Assembly: GCA_015489295.1 (NCBI GenBank)
Contig: WGAB01000082.1
Span: 1 to 12,632 of the forward strand
Origin: Caldifarciminota bacterium
Lineage (GTDB): Bacteria; WOR-3; Hydrothermia; WGAB01
Reading direction: 5' to 3'
Length of the DNA stretch: 12,632 nt
The notes below the pieces were generated by a model, which saw only the letters and a list, made by a program, of their open reading frames with translations, had not been told where the DNA came from and did not search any database. This document shows positions 4,760 through 12,632 of this stretch, piece after piece (the stretch's first letter is position 1; each line of letters starts with the position of its first letter). The translations under genes and the position numbers were made by a program.

Positions 4760-7597
4760 ATGTCCGAACGGCGACTTCAGGGGATCCTTTTTGGCTTGGT
4801 CAGCTTGGTCGTATGGCTTGTGTACTTTTACACCCAGGCCCCCACGGTGGTGTTCTGGGATGTCGGTGAATTTCTGGCCACCTCGGTGATCCTGGGCGTG
4901 CCCCATCCGCCCGGTACCCCGCTCTACGTGATCCTGGGGAAGTTCATGACCCTGCTGCCGTTGCCGTTGCATGTGCTCTACAGCCTGGTCCGCGACGGCT
5001 CGCCCCAGAATGTCGTGCTCAAGATCACCTTGATTTCCGTGACCACCGGCGCCCTCACCGCTGGCTTCGTGTATCTGCTCACGGTGAAGACCCTTCGGCT
5101 CTGGAACCGCGACCTGCCGCGGTCGCTCGTGCATCTGAGCGGCATCTTTGGCGCCCTGATCGGCGCCTTCGCTCAAACGGTGTGGTTCAACTCCACCGAG
5201 GCGGAAACCTACACGCCGGCCAACTTCATCATCCTGTTTACCGCCTGGGTGGCCTTCAAGTGGTGGGAGGAGAAGGACGATCCCCGAAGCCTGGGATACC
5301 TGATTTTCATCGGCTACATCACCCTGCTCTGGTCGGGCATCCACCTGGGAGCCCTGGTGGGTCTCCCGGCCATCATCTTCTTTGTGTACCTCGTGAAACG
5401 CGAGATCCTGTGGGACATCAAGCTGGTGCCCCTGATCGCGGTGCTGGGCCTGCTGTACGCGGCCCTCAAAACCTCCTACGAGCCCAGCCTGAGTACCGGC
5501 ATCGCCAACCTGGTGTTCCAGGGCATTCTGCTGTTCTACCTGTACTACCGGCAAAGGCTGGACTTCAACAACCTGTGGGTGATTGCCCTGGTGGTGGCCC
5601 TGGTGGCCTCGGCCGGCGGCCTGATGCTGGGCAACCTGGGGCTCCAGATTGCCGGCGCCCTGCTGGCGACCCTGGCCATCTACGTCCGGGATCAACTCTA
5701 TCGGGACTGGCGGGGTTTCACCCTCCTGCTCATGCTGCTCGGCTTTTCCACCGAGTTCTTCCTAATCGTGCGGGCCAAATGGGGCGCCGCGCACCCGGAC
5801 CTCCTGCGGATCAATGAGGCCGAGCCCGACGACTGGAAAGCCTTCCTGGATGTGCTCACGCGAAAGCAATATGAGCCCGCCAAGATCTGGCCCCGGCGCA
5901 TCGCCTTCGTGGACCAGTTGAAGGTGTTCTGGCTGTACTACTCCTGGCAGTACGGCTCCCTGCTGATTCCCGTAACCTTCCTGGCGCTGGTGGGCATCCT
6001 CACCCACTTTGCCAATGAGCGGAAATCCTTTGCCCTGCTCTTCGGCCTGCTGCTGCTTGGCACCCTGGGGCTCATCATCTACCTGAACCTCAAGGATTCG
6101 CCCACCATGCCGGTGAACCCGCTGAATAAGGCCCGGGGGATCACCGAGGTGCGCGACCGCGACTACTTCTTTGCCCTGGGCTTCACCATGATCGGGCTCT
6201 ACGCGGGCATCGGACTCTATGAGATCCTGCGCCTCATCAAGGTCAACCTGAAGATTCCCAAACTGGCCCACGTGGTGGGCCTGGTGCTGGCGGCGGGCAT
6301 CGTGGGCTGGCAGTTCGCCTGGGCGTATCCCTACCGGGACCGCTCCGGCAACTACATCGCCGAAGACTACGCCTACAACATGCTCTACTCGCCCCAGAAG
6401 GGCAAGGCCGTGATGTTCACCAACGGCGACAACGACACCTTCCCGCTGTGGTTCGACCAGGAGGTGCTGGGCATCCGGCGCGATGTGATCATCGCAAACC
6501 TGTCGCTTTTGAACACCGACTGGTACTGTCGGCAGCTCAAGGGCTGGGGAGCGCCGATCTCCTTTTCCATGGACGATCTGAAGAAGGTTCAGCCCGTGTA
6601 CCAGGTCAACGGGCGGTTCGTGCTGCTGAAGGACATCATGATCCGCGACATGATTGCCACCAGCGCCGGGTACCAGCCAGCCCCGGAGGAGTACATCAAT
6701 GTGGGCGGGGTGCGGATGCCGCGGATCTACTTTGCCCCTCCCCGCCAATTTCTGGAGAAGGTCATAAAAGGCGCCCACTTTGAGGTTCCCATCTACTTCG
6801 CCCTTACCGTGGCCCGCAACAACTACCAGGGCTGGAACGCCTACCTGCTGATGGAAGGGCTGGCCTTCCGCGTGGTGGGCGACAGCGTGGGCACGTCCCA
6901 GTTCGAGGGGGTCAATGCCGAGTACACCCGGTACAAGCTCCACGCCGACATGCCGCCCGACGCGTTCCTGGCCGAGTATGCCGAGAAGATCTATCCCGAA
7001 GAGGGGGTGTTCCGGTACCGGGGCGTGTTCAATCCGCGGGTGTACAAGGACGAAACCCACGAAAAACTCATCCGGAACTATGCCTCGGTGGCCCTGCGGC
7101 TGGGCCTGTACTACGAAAGCCAGGGCGAAGCCCACAAAGCCGCCGAGGAGCTGGACCTGGCCGGGCGGTTCCTGCGGCAGGTGCGAAACCTCCGAACCTC
7201 TTCGGAACTGCTGGGGCAGGTGCTGGCCATCGAAACCCGCGCGGCGAATCTGTACCGCTTGGCCGGCGATTACGAACATGCGCTCCGGGTGCTGCACCGG
7301 GCCGATTCGCTGGGCAAGAATCCCGCCGTGTACTATGAGATGGCCCAGACCTATCTGGCCCAGGGCGACACCTCGCTGGGCATCCAGTACCTGGAGCTGA
7401 CCCGCAGCATGACGCCGAACCAGCGAGAGGTTTATACTTCACTCGCCCAAATCTATCAGGCCCGGGGCGACACGCAGGCGGCCTTACAGGTCCTGCAGGA
7501 TTGGCTGGCACGGCACAGGAACGACGCCGAGGTCCGCCCATGGGCCGAGAGCTTGGCAGCAAGGGTGCAACAGGCTAAGCCAACCAAGGGGGAATGA
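4760..7597 (+). CDS. DUF2723 membrane protein with C-terminal TPRs (GT-C, protein O-mannosyltransferase-like)
   Basis: The 945-residue protein starts at ATG 4760 behind AAGGAGG (4748-4754). The N-terminal half, about residues 8-540, holds many membrane helices. The first long loop carries the family block FWDVGEFLATS...GVPHPPGTPLY (32-55); Asp34 and Glu37 sit where GT-C enzymes keep the acidic catalytic or metal-binding residues. A soluble part follows, with the DUF2723 hallmark FTNGDNDTFPLW (553-564) and NLSLLNTDWY soon after. Residues from about 765 to 940 form helix pairs of the TPR type (for example YEMAQTYLAQGDTSLGIQYL and the repeat after it). The eukaryotic relative TMEM260 is a protein O-mannosyltransferase, and bacterial DUF2723 proteins are thought to be lipid-linked-sugar glycosyltransferases of the cell envelope. 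Sugar and acceptor are unknown here. It leads a probable operon with the KOW gene (3-base gap) and valS. The DUF2723 assignment is secure; enzymatic role is inferred. Confidence 0.9.
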   Translation: MSERRLQGILFGLVSLVVWLVYFYTQAPTVVFWDVGEFLATSVILGVPHPPGTPLYVILGKFMTLLPLPLHVLYSLVRDGSPQNVVLKITLISVTTGALTAGFVYLLTVKTLRLWNRDLPRSLVHLSGIFGALIGAFAQTVWFNSTEAETYTPANFIILFTAWVAFKWWEEKDDPRSLGYLIFIGYITLLWSGIHLGALVGLPAIIFFVYLVKREILWDIKLVPLIAVLGLLYAALKTSYEPSLSTGIANLVFQGILLFYLYYRQRLDFNNLWVIALVVALVASAGGLMLGNLGLQIAGALLATLAIYVRDQLYRDWRGFTLLLMLLGFSTEFFLIVRAKWGAAHPDLLRINEAEPDDWKAFLDVLTRKQYEPAKIWPRRIAFVDQLKVFWLYYSWQYGSLLIPVTFLALVGILTHFANERKSFALLFGLLLLGTLGLIIYLNLKDSPTMPVNPLNKARGITEVRDRDYFFALGFTMIGLYAGIGLYEILRLIKVNLKIPKLAHVVGLVLAAGIVGWQFAWAYPYRDRSGNYIAEDYAYNMLYSPQKGKAVMFTNGDNDTFPLWFDQEVLGIRRDVIIANLSLLNTDWYCRQLKGWGAPISFSMDDLKKVQPVYQVNGRFVLLKDIMIRDMIATSAGYQPAPEEYINVGGVRMPRIYFAPPRQFLEKVIKGAHFEVPIYFALTVARNNYQGWNAYLLMEGLAFRVVGDSVGTSQFEGVNAEYTRYKLHADMPPDAFLAEYAEKIYPEEGVFRYRGVFNPRVYKDETHEKLIRNYASVALRLGLYYESQGEAHKAAEELDLAGRFLRQVRNLRTSSELLGQVLAIETRAANLYRLAGDYEHALRVLHRADSLGKNPAVYYEMAQTYLAQGDTSLGIQYLELTRSMTPNQREVYTSLAQIYQARGDTQAALQVLQDWLARHRNDAEVRPWAESLAARVQQAKPTKGE

Positions 7598-7600
7598 ACC

Positions 7601-8725
7601 ATGGCACACGCGTATACGCCAGGCCTGAAGGTTTCGCGGCTCACCTGGATCCGGAAGGAACGGCGGCTCCCCTTAAAGGGCACCGTGCTCGTGGAAAAGG
7701 GCGCCCGGGTCAAGGCCGAGGATGTGGTGGCCCGTACCGAGCTGCCCGGGAATGTGGTGCCCATCAATGTGGCGGGGATGCTGTCCGTGCCCCCCGAAGA
7801 CCTGAAGCATCTCATGCTGAAAAAAGAGGGCGACGCCGTCAAAAAGGGCGAGCCCATCGCCATGTCCAAGGGCTTCTTCGGCCTCTTTAAGAGCACCGTG
7901 ACCGCCCCCACCGACGGAATCATCGAAAGCATCTCCTACATTACCGGCCAGGTGATCCTCCGCGAGCCCCCGGTGCCGGTGGAGGTCATCGCCTACCTGG
8001 ACGGCGAGGTGGTCGAGGTAATCCCCGACGAAGGAGTGGTGGTACAAACCAAGGGGAGCTTTATCCAGGGCATCTTCGGCATCGGCGGCGAGCGCATCGG
8101 CACCCTTCGGGTGGCCGTAGACTCACCGGACCAGGAACTCACCGTCGACCATATCCGGCCCGACGACAAGGGCAAGGTGATTGTGGGCGGTTCCTTTGTT
8201 ACCAAAGAGGTGCTGGACAGAGCCGTAGCGGTGGGGGCCTGCGGTGTGGTGGTGGGCGGCATCGACGACGCCAACCTGCGGGCGTTCCTGGGCTACGACA
8301 TCGGCGTGGCCATCACGGGGAACGAACAGAAGGGCATCACCCTGATCATCACCGAGGGCTTCGGGCGAATCGAGATGGCACAGCGGACTTTCGACCTCCT
8401 GAAGTCTCTGGACGGCAAAAAGGCGTCCATCAACGGCGCAACCCAGATTCGAGCGGGCGTGATCCGGCCTGAGGTCATCGTGGCCCTGGATACCGACGAG
8501 GAACCCAGGGAAGAGGGGGCCGAACTCAAGGAAGGCCTCGTGCCCGGGAGCCTGGTACGCGTCATCCGTGAGCCCTACTTCGGCCAGATCGGCAAGGTGG
8601 TTAGCCTGCCGGCGGAGCTCCAGGAGATCGAAACCGAGGCCAAGGTTCGGGTTCTGGAACTGGAACTGCAGGACGGCCGGCGGGTGATCATCCCCCGGGC
8701 CAATGTGGAAATCATCGAGGAATAG
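7601..8725 (+). CDS. KOW-motif protein with N-terminal sandwich-barrel-like domain, function unknown
   Basis: The 374-residue cytoplasmic protein starts at ATG 7601, three bases after the preceding stop, with AAGGGGGA (7586-7593) as Shine-Dalgarno. Residues 20-140 are Gly/Val/Pro-rich beta sequence, with phrases like VEKGARVKAEDVVAR, KKEGDAVKKGEPIA and VTAPTDGIIESI. These resemble the barrel-sandwich hybrid fold shared by lipoyl carriers, RnfC/NqrA and RNA polymerase beta'. No lipoyl-type Met-Lys is present, so cofactor attachment is not expected. Residues 185-300 form a Gly-rich alpha/beta part (IVGGSFV, GVVVGGIDD, LIITEGFGRIEMA) that I cannot assign. Residues 313-374 look like a KOW domain (PGSLVRVIREPYFGQIGKVVSLP), as in NusG and ribosomal proteins L24/L26, which bind RNA or ribosomes. 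There is no signal peptide or membrane helix. The KOW part and the valS neighbour suggest a role linked to transcription or translation, by inference only. Confidence 0.8.
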   Translation: MAHAYTPGLKVSRLTWIRKERRLPLKGTVLVEKGARVKAEDVVARTELPGNVVPINVAGMLSVPPEDLKHLMLKKEGDAVKKGEPIAMSKGFFGLFKSTVTAPTDGIIESISYITGQVILREPPVPVEVIAYLDGEVVEVIPDEGVVVQTKGSFIQGIFGIGGERIGTLRVAVDSPDQELTVDHIRPDDKGKVIVGGSFVTKEVLDRAVAVGACGVVVGGIDDANLRAFLGYDIGVAITGNEQKGITLIITEGFGRIEMAQRTFDLLKSLDGKKASINGATQIRAGVIRPEVIVALDTDEEPREEGAELKEGLVPGSLVRVIREPYFGQIGKVVSLPAELQEIETEAKVRVLELELQDGRRVIIPRANVEIIEE

Positions 8726-8754
8726 CCCGGGCAACTGCCCCTTCGTCTGTCACC

Positions 8755-11421
8755 ATGGAACTTCCCAAGCGATACAACGCCCAAGAGATTGAGCGGAAGT
8801 GGTTCCGCTTCTGGGAGGAGCGCGGGTACTTCCGGGCCGATCCCCACGATCCCCGGAGGCCCCGGTTCGCCATCATGATGCCCCCGCCGAACGTCACGGG
8901 CATCATCCACATGGGGCACGTGCTCGACAACACCCTCCAGGACATCCTCGCCCGGTGGAAACGGATGCAGGGCTACAACGTCCTCTGGCAACCCGGTACC
9001 GACCACGCAGGCATTGCCACCCAGAACGTGGTGGAACGCGAACTGGCCCGCGAGGGCAAAACCCGGTTCGATGTGGGCCGGGAGGAATTCATCCGCCGGG
9101 TGTGGAAGTGGAAAGAGGTTTACGGCAACCGCATCGTCCAACAACTGAAACGACTGGGCGCCTCGGCCGACTGGTCGCGGGCCAAGTTCACCATGGACCC
9201 GGACATGTACCGGGCCGTGATCGAAGCCTTCGTGCGCCTGTACAGGGAAGGCCTGATCTACCGGGGGCTCCGCATCATCAACTGGTGCCCCCGCTGCGGC
9301 ACGGCTCTGGCCGACGACGAGGTGGAACACCAGGAACAGGACGGCCACCTGTGGTACCTGCGGTACCCCCTGGCCGACGATCCAAACACCTTCGTGGTGG
9401 TGGCCACCACCCGGCCGGAAACCTACCTCGGGGATACCGCCGTGGCGGTGCACCCCGACGATGAGCGGTACCGGCACCTGGTGGGCAAGAAGGTACGCCT
9501 GCCGCTTGTAGACTGGACCCGCCGGAGTTATGCGGTCGGGAAGGAGAGCGCCGCCGAGGTCCCTCCCGAAATCCCCATCATCGCCGATCCCCGGGTAGAC
9601 CCTGAGTTCGGCACCGGCGCCGTGAAGGTGACCCCGGCCCACGATCCCAACGACTACGACATCGGCACCGAACACGGATTGCCCTTCGTGCTGGTTATGG
9701 ACAAAGAGGCCCGGATGAACGAAAACGCCGGGCCCTACGCCGGCCTGGACCGCTACGAGGCACGCAAGAGGATCGTGGAGGACCTCGAAAAGGCCGGTTT
9801 TCTGGAGAAAACCGAGGCCCATCGGCACGCCGTAGGCCATTGTTACCGCTGCAAAACGGTCATCGAGCCCTACCTGTCGGAGCAGTGGTTCGTGAAGATG
9901 CGGCCCCTGGCGGAGCCCGCCCTCCAGGTGGTGCGCGAAGGCCGCCTGCGGATCATCCCCAGGCGCTTTGAAAAGGTGTACTTCAACTGGCTGGAGAACG
10001 TGCGCGACTGGTGCATCTCCCGCCAGATCTGGTGGGGCCACCGCGTGCCCGTGTACTATTGCCAGGACTGCGGGGCCACGACCGTGGCAAAGGAAAACCC
10101 TGGCAAATGCCCCCAGTGCGGCTCTCCCCGGCTCCGGCAGGATGAAGACGTCCTCGATACCTGGTTTTCTTCGTGGCTCTGGCCCTTTTCTACCCTGGGC
10201 TGGCCCGACGAAACCCCCTGGCTCAAGCACTTTTACCCCACCGATGTGCTGGTGACCGGCTGGGACATCCTGTTCTTCTGGGTCGCCCGGATGGTCATGG
10301 CCGGGCTGCACTTCATGGGTGAGGTGCCCTTCCGGGATGTGTACCTGCATGGCCTGGTCCGCGACGAGCAGCGCCGCAAGATCTCCAAAACCCTGGGCAA
10401 TTTCGTGGATCCGATGGAATACATGGACCGGTACGGCGCCGACTCCCTGCGGATCAGCGTGATCCTTTCCATGCCCGAGGGTCAGGATATCCTGTTCGGC
10501 GAGAAACGCATCGAGGTGGGCCGCAATTTTGCCACCAAAATCTGGAACGCCTCCCGGCTCCTCCTCCTGAATGCGGAAGGGTTTGCCTACACCGGCCTGC
10601 CCGAAAACCTGGAAACCGAAGACCGCTGGATCCTGACCCGGCTCAATGAAACCGTGGAGGGGGTCACCCGTGACCTGGAAAACTACGAGTTCCATCGGGT
10701 GGCCCGCACCCTGTACGAGTTCTTCTGGCACGAGTTCTGCGACTGGTATCTGGAGGCCATCAAACCCCGCCTGGCCAGTGAACAGCGGGATGCGGCCCTG
10801 AACGTGGCCTTCCATGTCCTGGAAACCACCCTGCGGCTCCTGCACCCGCTCATGCCCTTCATCACCGAGGAAATCTGGCAGCGGCTGCCAAACCGCCAGG
10901 GCGAATCCATCATGATCGCGCCCTGGCCCGTGCCCACCGAGCACCGGTATCCCCAGGATGCGGAAATGTTTGAACTCTTCAAGGAGGTGGTACGGGAGGT
11001 TCGTGAGGCACGGTCCTATTATCGGATTCCAGGCAAACAAGATCTGCCCCTGGTGGTGCGCCGGGCACGGCCGGAGGTGGTGCAGGCGTTCCAGAAACTC
11101 CTGCCCATCTTCCGCCATCTGGCCCACATCCACCGGATCGACGTGGAGGGGGAGGCACCTCACCCCGCCACCGTCATCGTGGTGAAGGGCGAAGAGTTTT
11201 ACCTGCCCCTGCCCGGCATCGACCTGGAACGGGAACGCAAGAAGCTTCAGGAGGAAATCACCCAGATCGAGGACATCCTGGCCAAAGCCCAGGCACGCCT
11301 GAACAACCCCCGGTTCCTGGAACGGGCACCGGAACACGTGGTGGCCCAGCAGCGCGAGAAGGTACAAACCCTGCAGGAGAAACTCGCCAAGCTCCGGGAG
11401 AACCTGGAACGGCTGCAATGA
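8755..11421 (+). CDS. valS: Valyl-tRNA synthetase
   Basis: The 888-residue class Ia synthetase joins valine to tRNA-Val in the cytoplasm and edits mischarged threonine. Seen in order: PPPNVTGIIHMGH, with the HIGH-type motif HMGH at 52-55; the W.PGTDHAGIATQ block (78-90); the CP1 editing domain with TTRPETYLGDTAV (218-230) and VTPAHDPNDYDIG (292-304); Cys pairs 178/181, 363/366, 436/439 and 452/455, of which the last two pairs look like zinc sites; the DTWFSS block at 468-473; the KMSKS loop as KISKT at 542-546; the anticodon-binding helical domain (about 620-760); and the C-terminal tRNA-binding coiled coil (about 822-888). Length is normal for bacterial ValRS. ATG 8755 is chosen because MELPKRYNAQEIERKW is the usual start; it has no clear Shine-Dalgarno and lies 29 bases after the KOW gene. 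No T-box leader was seen. Its stop overlaps the next start (ATGA). Confidence 0.98.
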   Translation: MELPKRYNAQEIERKWFRFWEERGYFRADPHDPRRPRFAIMMPPPNVTGIIHMGHVLDNTLQDILARWKRMQGYNVLWQPGTDHAGIATQNVVERELAREGKTRFDVGREEFIRRVWKWKEVYGNRIVQQLKRLGASADWSRAKFTMDPDMYRAVIEAFVRLYREGLIYRGLRIINWCPRCGTALADDEVEHQEQDGHLWYLRYPLADDPNTFVVVATTRPETYLGDTAVAVHPDDERYRHLVGKKVRLPLVDWTRRSYAVGKESAAEVPPEIPIIADPRVDPEFGTGAVKVTPAHDPNDYDIGTEHGLPFVLVMDKEARMNENAGPYAGLDRYEARKRIVEDLEKAGFLEKTEAHRHAVGHCYRCKTVIEPYLSEQWFVKMRPLAEPALQVVREGRLRIIPRRFEKVYFNWLENVRDWCISRQIWWGHRVPVYYCQDCGATTVAKENPGKCPQCGSPRLRQDEDVLDTWFSSWLWPFSTLGWPDETPWLKHFYPTDVLVTGWDILFFWVARMVMAGLHFMGEVPFRDVYLHGLVRDEQRRKISKTLGNFVDPMEYMDRYGADSLRISVILSMPEGQDILFGEKRIEVGRNFATKIWNASRLLLLNAEGFAYTGLPENLETEDRWILTRLNETVEGVTRDLENYEFHRVARTLYEFFWHEFCDWYLEAIKPRLASEQRDAALNVAFHVLETTLRLLHPLMPFITEEIWQRLPNRQGESIMIAPWPVPTEHRYPQDAEMFELFKEVVREVREARSYYRIPGKQDLPLVVRRARPEVVQAFQKLLPIFRHLAHIHRIDVEGEAPHPATVIVVKGEEFYLPLPGIDLERERKKLQEEITQIEDILAKAQARLNNPRFLERAPEHVVAQQREKVQTLQEKLAKLRENLERLQ

Positions 11422-12044
11422 ACCGCTGGCGGTTGGGGGTTCTGGCACTGGCACTTTTGATGGTTGCCGGGTGCCGGGCCCGGGTGCAATTGCAGATTTC
11501 CCTGGATCCGTTAACCCTGCCCCTCACCGGGGTCTCGGCCCCGGGCGGCAGCGTGGTGTTCTACCTGGAACGCCACGTGGACCTGAAGCAGGCCCGGGAC
11601 CTCACGGTGGAGGCCATCTCCTGGGACTATGTGGCCCGGAGCACGGCCAATCTCACGGTGACCCTGCTCGTGAGCGACACCGGCAGCACCCGGGGCACCG
11701 AACTCTACGCCCGATGCACCGGGGCGGCCACCGGAGCCTGCGAGGTCCTGCGGGCCCTGGGATATCGAGAGGCGCCCGCGTACCTGGACCAGGCGGCGGT
11801 GTTCCTCCAGGACCAGATTTCGGGCGAAGTGGAACGCCAGGGCGTTCCCGCATCGCCCCAGGCGGCCCCGGTACTCCAGCGTTGCATTGAACAGGGCGAG
11901 ATGTGGGTGATCGTCAAGGTGGAACTGCCCCTGCCCCAGTTTGCCTCCTTTGAAGGCCAGGTGGTGCTGGAGCAGGTTCGGATGCACCTTGAAGGAACCG
12001 CCGACTTCGGCGGGTTGGCTCAGGCCCTCTGGCCGCTGCTGTAG
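11418..12044 (+). CDS. Small predicted lipoprotein, family not recognised
   Basis: The 208-residue protein begins at ATG 11418, which overlaps the valS stop (ATGA), so it is probably translated by coupling; no good Shine-Dalgarno is visible. Residues 1-19 form a lipoprotein signal: MNRWR, a Leu/Ala core and lipobox VAGC with the lipidated Cys at 19. The position after Cys is Arg, not Asp, which (by the E. coli rule) does not suggest inner-membrane retention. The mature part is beta-strand rich (VQLQISL, GSVVFYLERHV, NLTVTLLVSDTGS, MWVIVKVELPLP, EGQVVLEQVRMHLEG). Cys100, Cys108 and Cys156 could form a disulfide. I recognise no domain. Its place between valS and another exported protein suggests a role in the envelope with that neighbour. 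The protein and its lipid anchor are well supported; function is unknown. Confidence 0.75.
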   Translation: MNRWRLGVLALALLMVAGCRARVQLQISLDPLTLPLTGVSAPGGSVVFYLERHVDLKQARDLTVEAISWDYVARSTANLTVTLLVSDTGSTRGTELYARCTGAATGACEVLRALGYREAPAYLDQAAVFLQDQISGEVERQGVPASPQAAPVLQRCIEQGEMWVIVKVELPLPQFASFEGQVVLEQVRMHLEGTADFGGLAQALWPLL

Positions 12045-12046
12045 CC

Positions 12047-12632
12047 ATGGTGACCCTGCTTTTGAGTGCACATCTGCTTTGGGCCTATCCCGGCATGGAC
12101 GGCTTCTGGATGAGCGTGCCGGCAACACCCCGCCCCCGGGCCGTGGTGGGGCTGCAGGAACTCGGCCTGAGGATAGGGCCGGCCTACCTGTTCACGCGCC
12201 CGCTCCACTGGCCGTGGTTCGCCCAGATGGGCCTGCAAACGCAGGCTGGTCCCCTGGCTTTGCAACTCAGGGGCTTCCTCTGGATCGGAAACCCGACGGT
12301 GGAGGCCTCCTCGCCCCGGATTGAGGCCTTTGACCTGGATCTCAAGGGCATAGCCGTGGCGATGGGCTGGGATTTTCGCACCGGCGTGGTCACTTATCGG
12401 GGCGTGTTCACCAGTCAGGGGAACCGGCACTATCTGGTACTGGGGGCGCGGCTCCCGGGGCGGCTTCGGCTGGAAGTGGGCCTGAACCCCGGCGGCATGG
12501 GGCCCGTGACCTTTACCTGGGCTCCGCGGGGCCGCAAAGCCTACCTGGACCTCGGCGTGCTCTTTTCCCGGGCCCACCTCCTGGGGACTCCCCTCCCCGT
12601 CCTGCCCCTGGTGGATGCAGGCGTAATGTTCT
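12047..12632 (+). CDS. Exported beta-rich protein, 3' truncated by window end
   Basis: An open frame runs from ATG 12047 to the window end (195 codons plus one base) without a stop. The start lies two bases after the lipoprotein stop. No Shine-Dalgarno is visible, so it probably depends on coupling; GTG at 12050 is an equivalent start. Residues 1-13 (MVTLLLSAHLLWA, then YPG) form a short hydrophobic stretch that could be a minimal signal peptide lacking the usual basic N-terminus. The rest alternates hydrophobic and polar residues, with many Gly, Arg and aromatic positions (LGLRIGPAYLF, LALQLRGFLWIG, YLVLGARLPGRLRLEVGL, AYLDLGVLF), as in outer-membrane beta-barrels. No family is recognised. 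It is the fifth gene of the plus-strand run that starts at 4760. The reading frame is supported by gene spacing and composition; barrel and export are inferred. Confidence 0.62.
   Translation, partial: MVTLLLSAHLLWAYPGMDGFWMSVPATPRPRAVVGLQELGLRIGPAYLFTRPLHWPWFAQMGLQTQAGPLALQLRGFLWIGNPTVEASSPRIEAFDLDLKGIAVAMGWDFRTGVVTYRGVFTSQGNRHYLVLGARLPGRLRLEVGLNPGGMGPVTFTWAPRGRKAYLDLGVLFSRAHLLGTPLPVLPLVDAGVMF

Noticed and set aside
4550..5695. 381-codon open frame on the minus strand
   Set aside because: It is antisense to the DUF2723 gene and the tRNA. Its end, GGIRTPDPLVANQVLSH, is another typical antisense-tRNA artefact, and the rest is His/Gln/Gly-rich low-quality sequence.
5762..7297. 511-codon minus-strand frame
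   Set aside because: It is a mirror frame of the DUF2723 gene, rich in His, Gln and Val, without motifs or a start signal.
8726..8754. Regulatory hairpin GGGC-AACT-GCCC before valS
   Set aside because: It has only a 4-bp stem and no T-run or T-box features, so it is probably chance in GC-rich DNA.
8575..11454. 959-codon open frame on the minus strand
   Set aside because: It is exactly antisense to valS. High GC at third positions removes stops from the mirrored frame. The peptide is His/Pro/Gly-rich with no domain.

Overview
This 12.6 kb window is GC-rich bacterial DNA, densely packed with genes. The features suggest a diderm (Gram-negative type) bacterium: a beta-barrel-like protein with a signal peptide and a terminal Phe, a lipoprotein signal with a VAGC lipobox, and a DUF2723/TPR membrane protein. 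DUF2723 proteins carrying the 'NGDNDTFPLW' block are, from general knowledge, common in Bacteroidetes and related or candidate phyla (FCB group, WOR-3/Hydrothermae-like lineages). A THEP1-type NTPase and Arg/Glu/Pro-rich proteins would suit a thermophile. The taxonomic placement is inference only, because no 16S or other rRNA is present.

Layout: (1) 1-182, the 3' end of a probable glycosyltransferase on +. (2) 283-1473, a single-gene unit for an exported beta-barrel-like protein, with its own promoter, Shine-Dalgarno site and a strong hairpin/T-tract terminator at 1496-1533. (3) 4448 down to 1537 on -, a tightly overlapping four-gene operon for an energy-coupling-factor (ECF) vitamin/metal transporter: a fused two-domain ATPase, a small membrane protein that is the probable substrate-binding S component, a short EcfT and a THEP1-like NTPase. 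(4) 4539-4610 on +, tRNA-Ala(UGC) with a good promoter. (5) 4760 to the window end on +, a probable operon behind a TTGCCC-17-TATAAT promoter: DUF2723/TPR glycosyltransferase-like membrane protein, a KOW-containing protein of unknown function, valS, a small lipoprotein and the start of another exported protein.

Within unit 3, the ATPase drives EcfT and the S component to import an unidentified small molecule. The co-translated THEP1-like NTPase is the unexpected partner. Unit 5 links a tRNA synthetase to an uncharacterised KOW protein upstream and to two unrecognised envelope proteins downstream. No mobile elements, CRISPR arrays, phage genes or rRNAs were seen. No gene-free stretch exceeds 150 bases. 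The best candidates for new biology are the ECF-THEP1 operon and the KOW protein next to valS. Neither can be called a new system from sequence alone.
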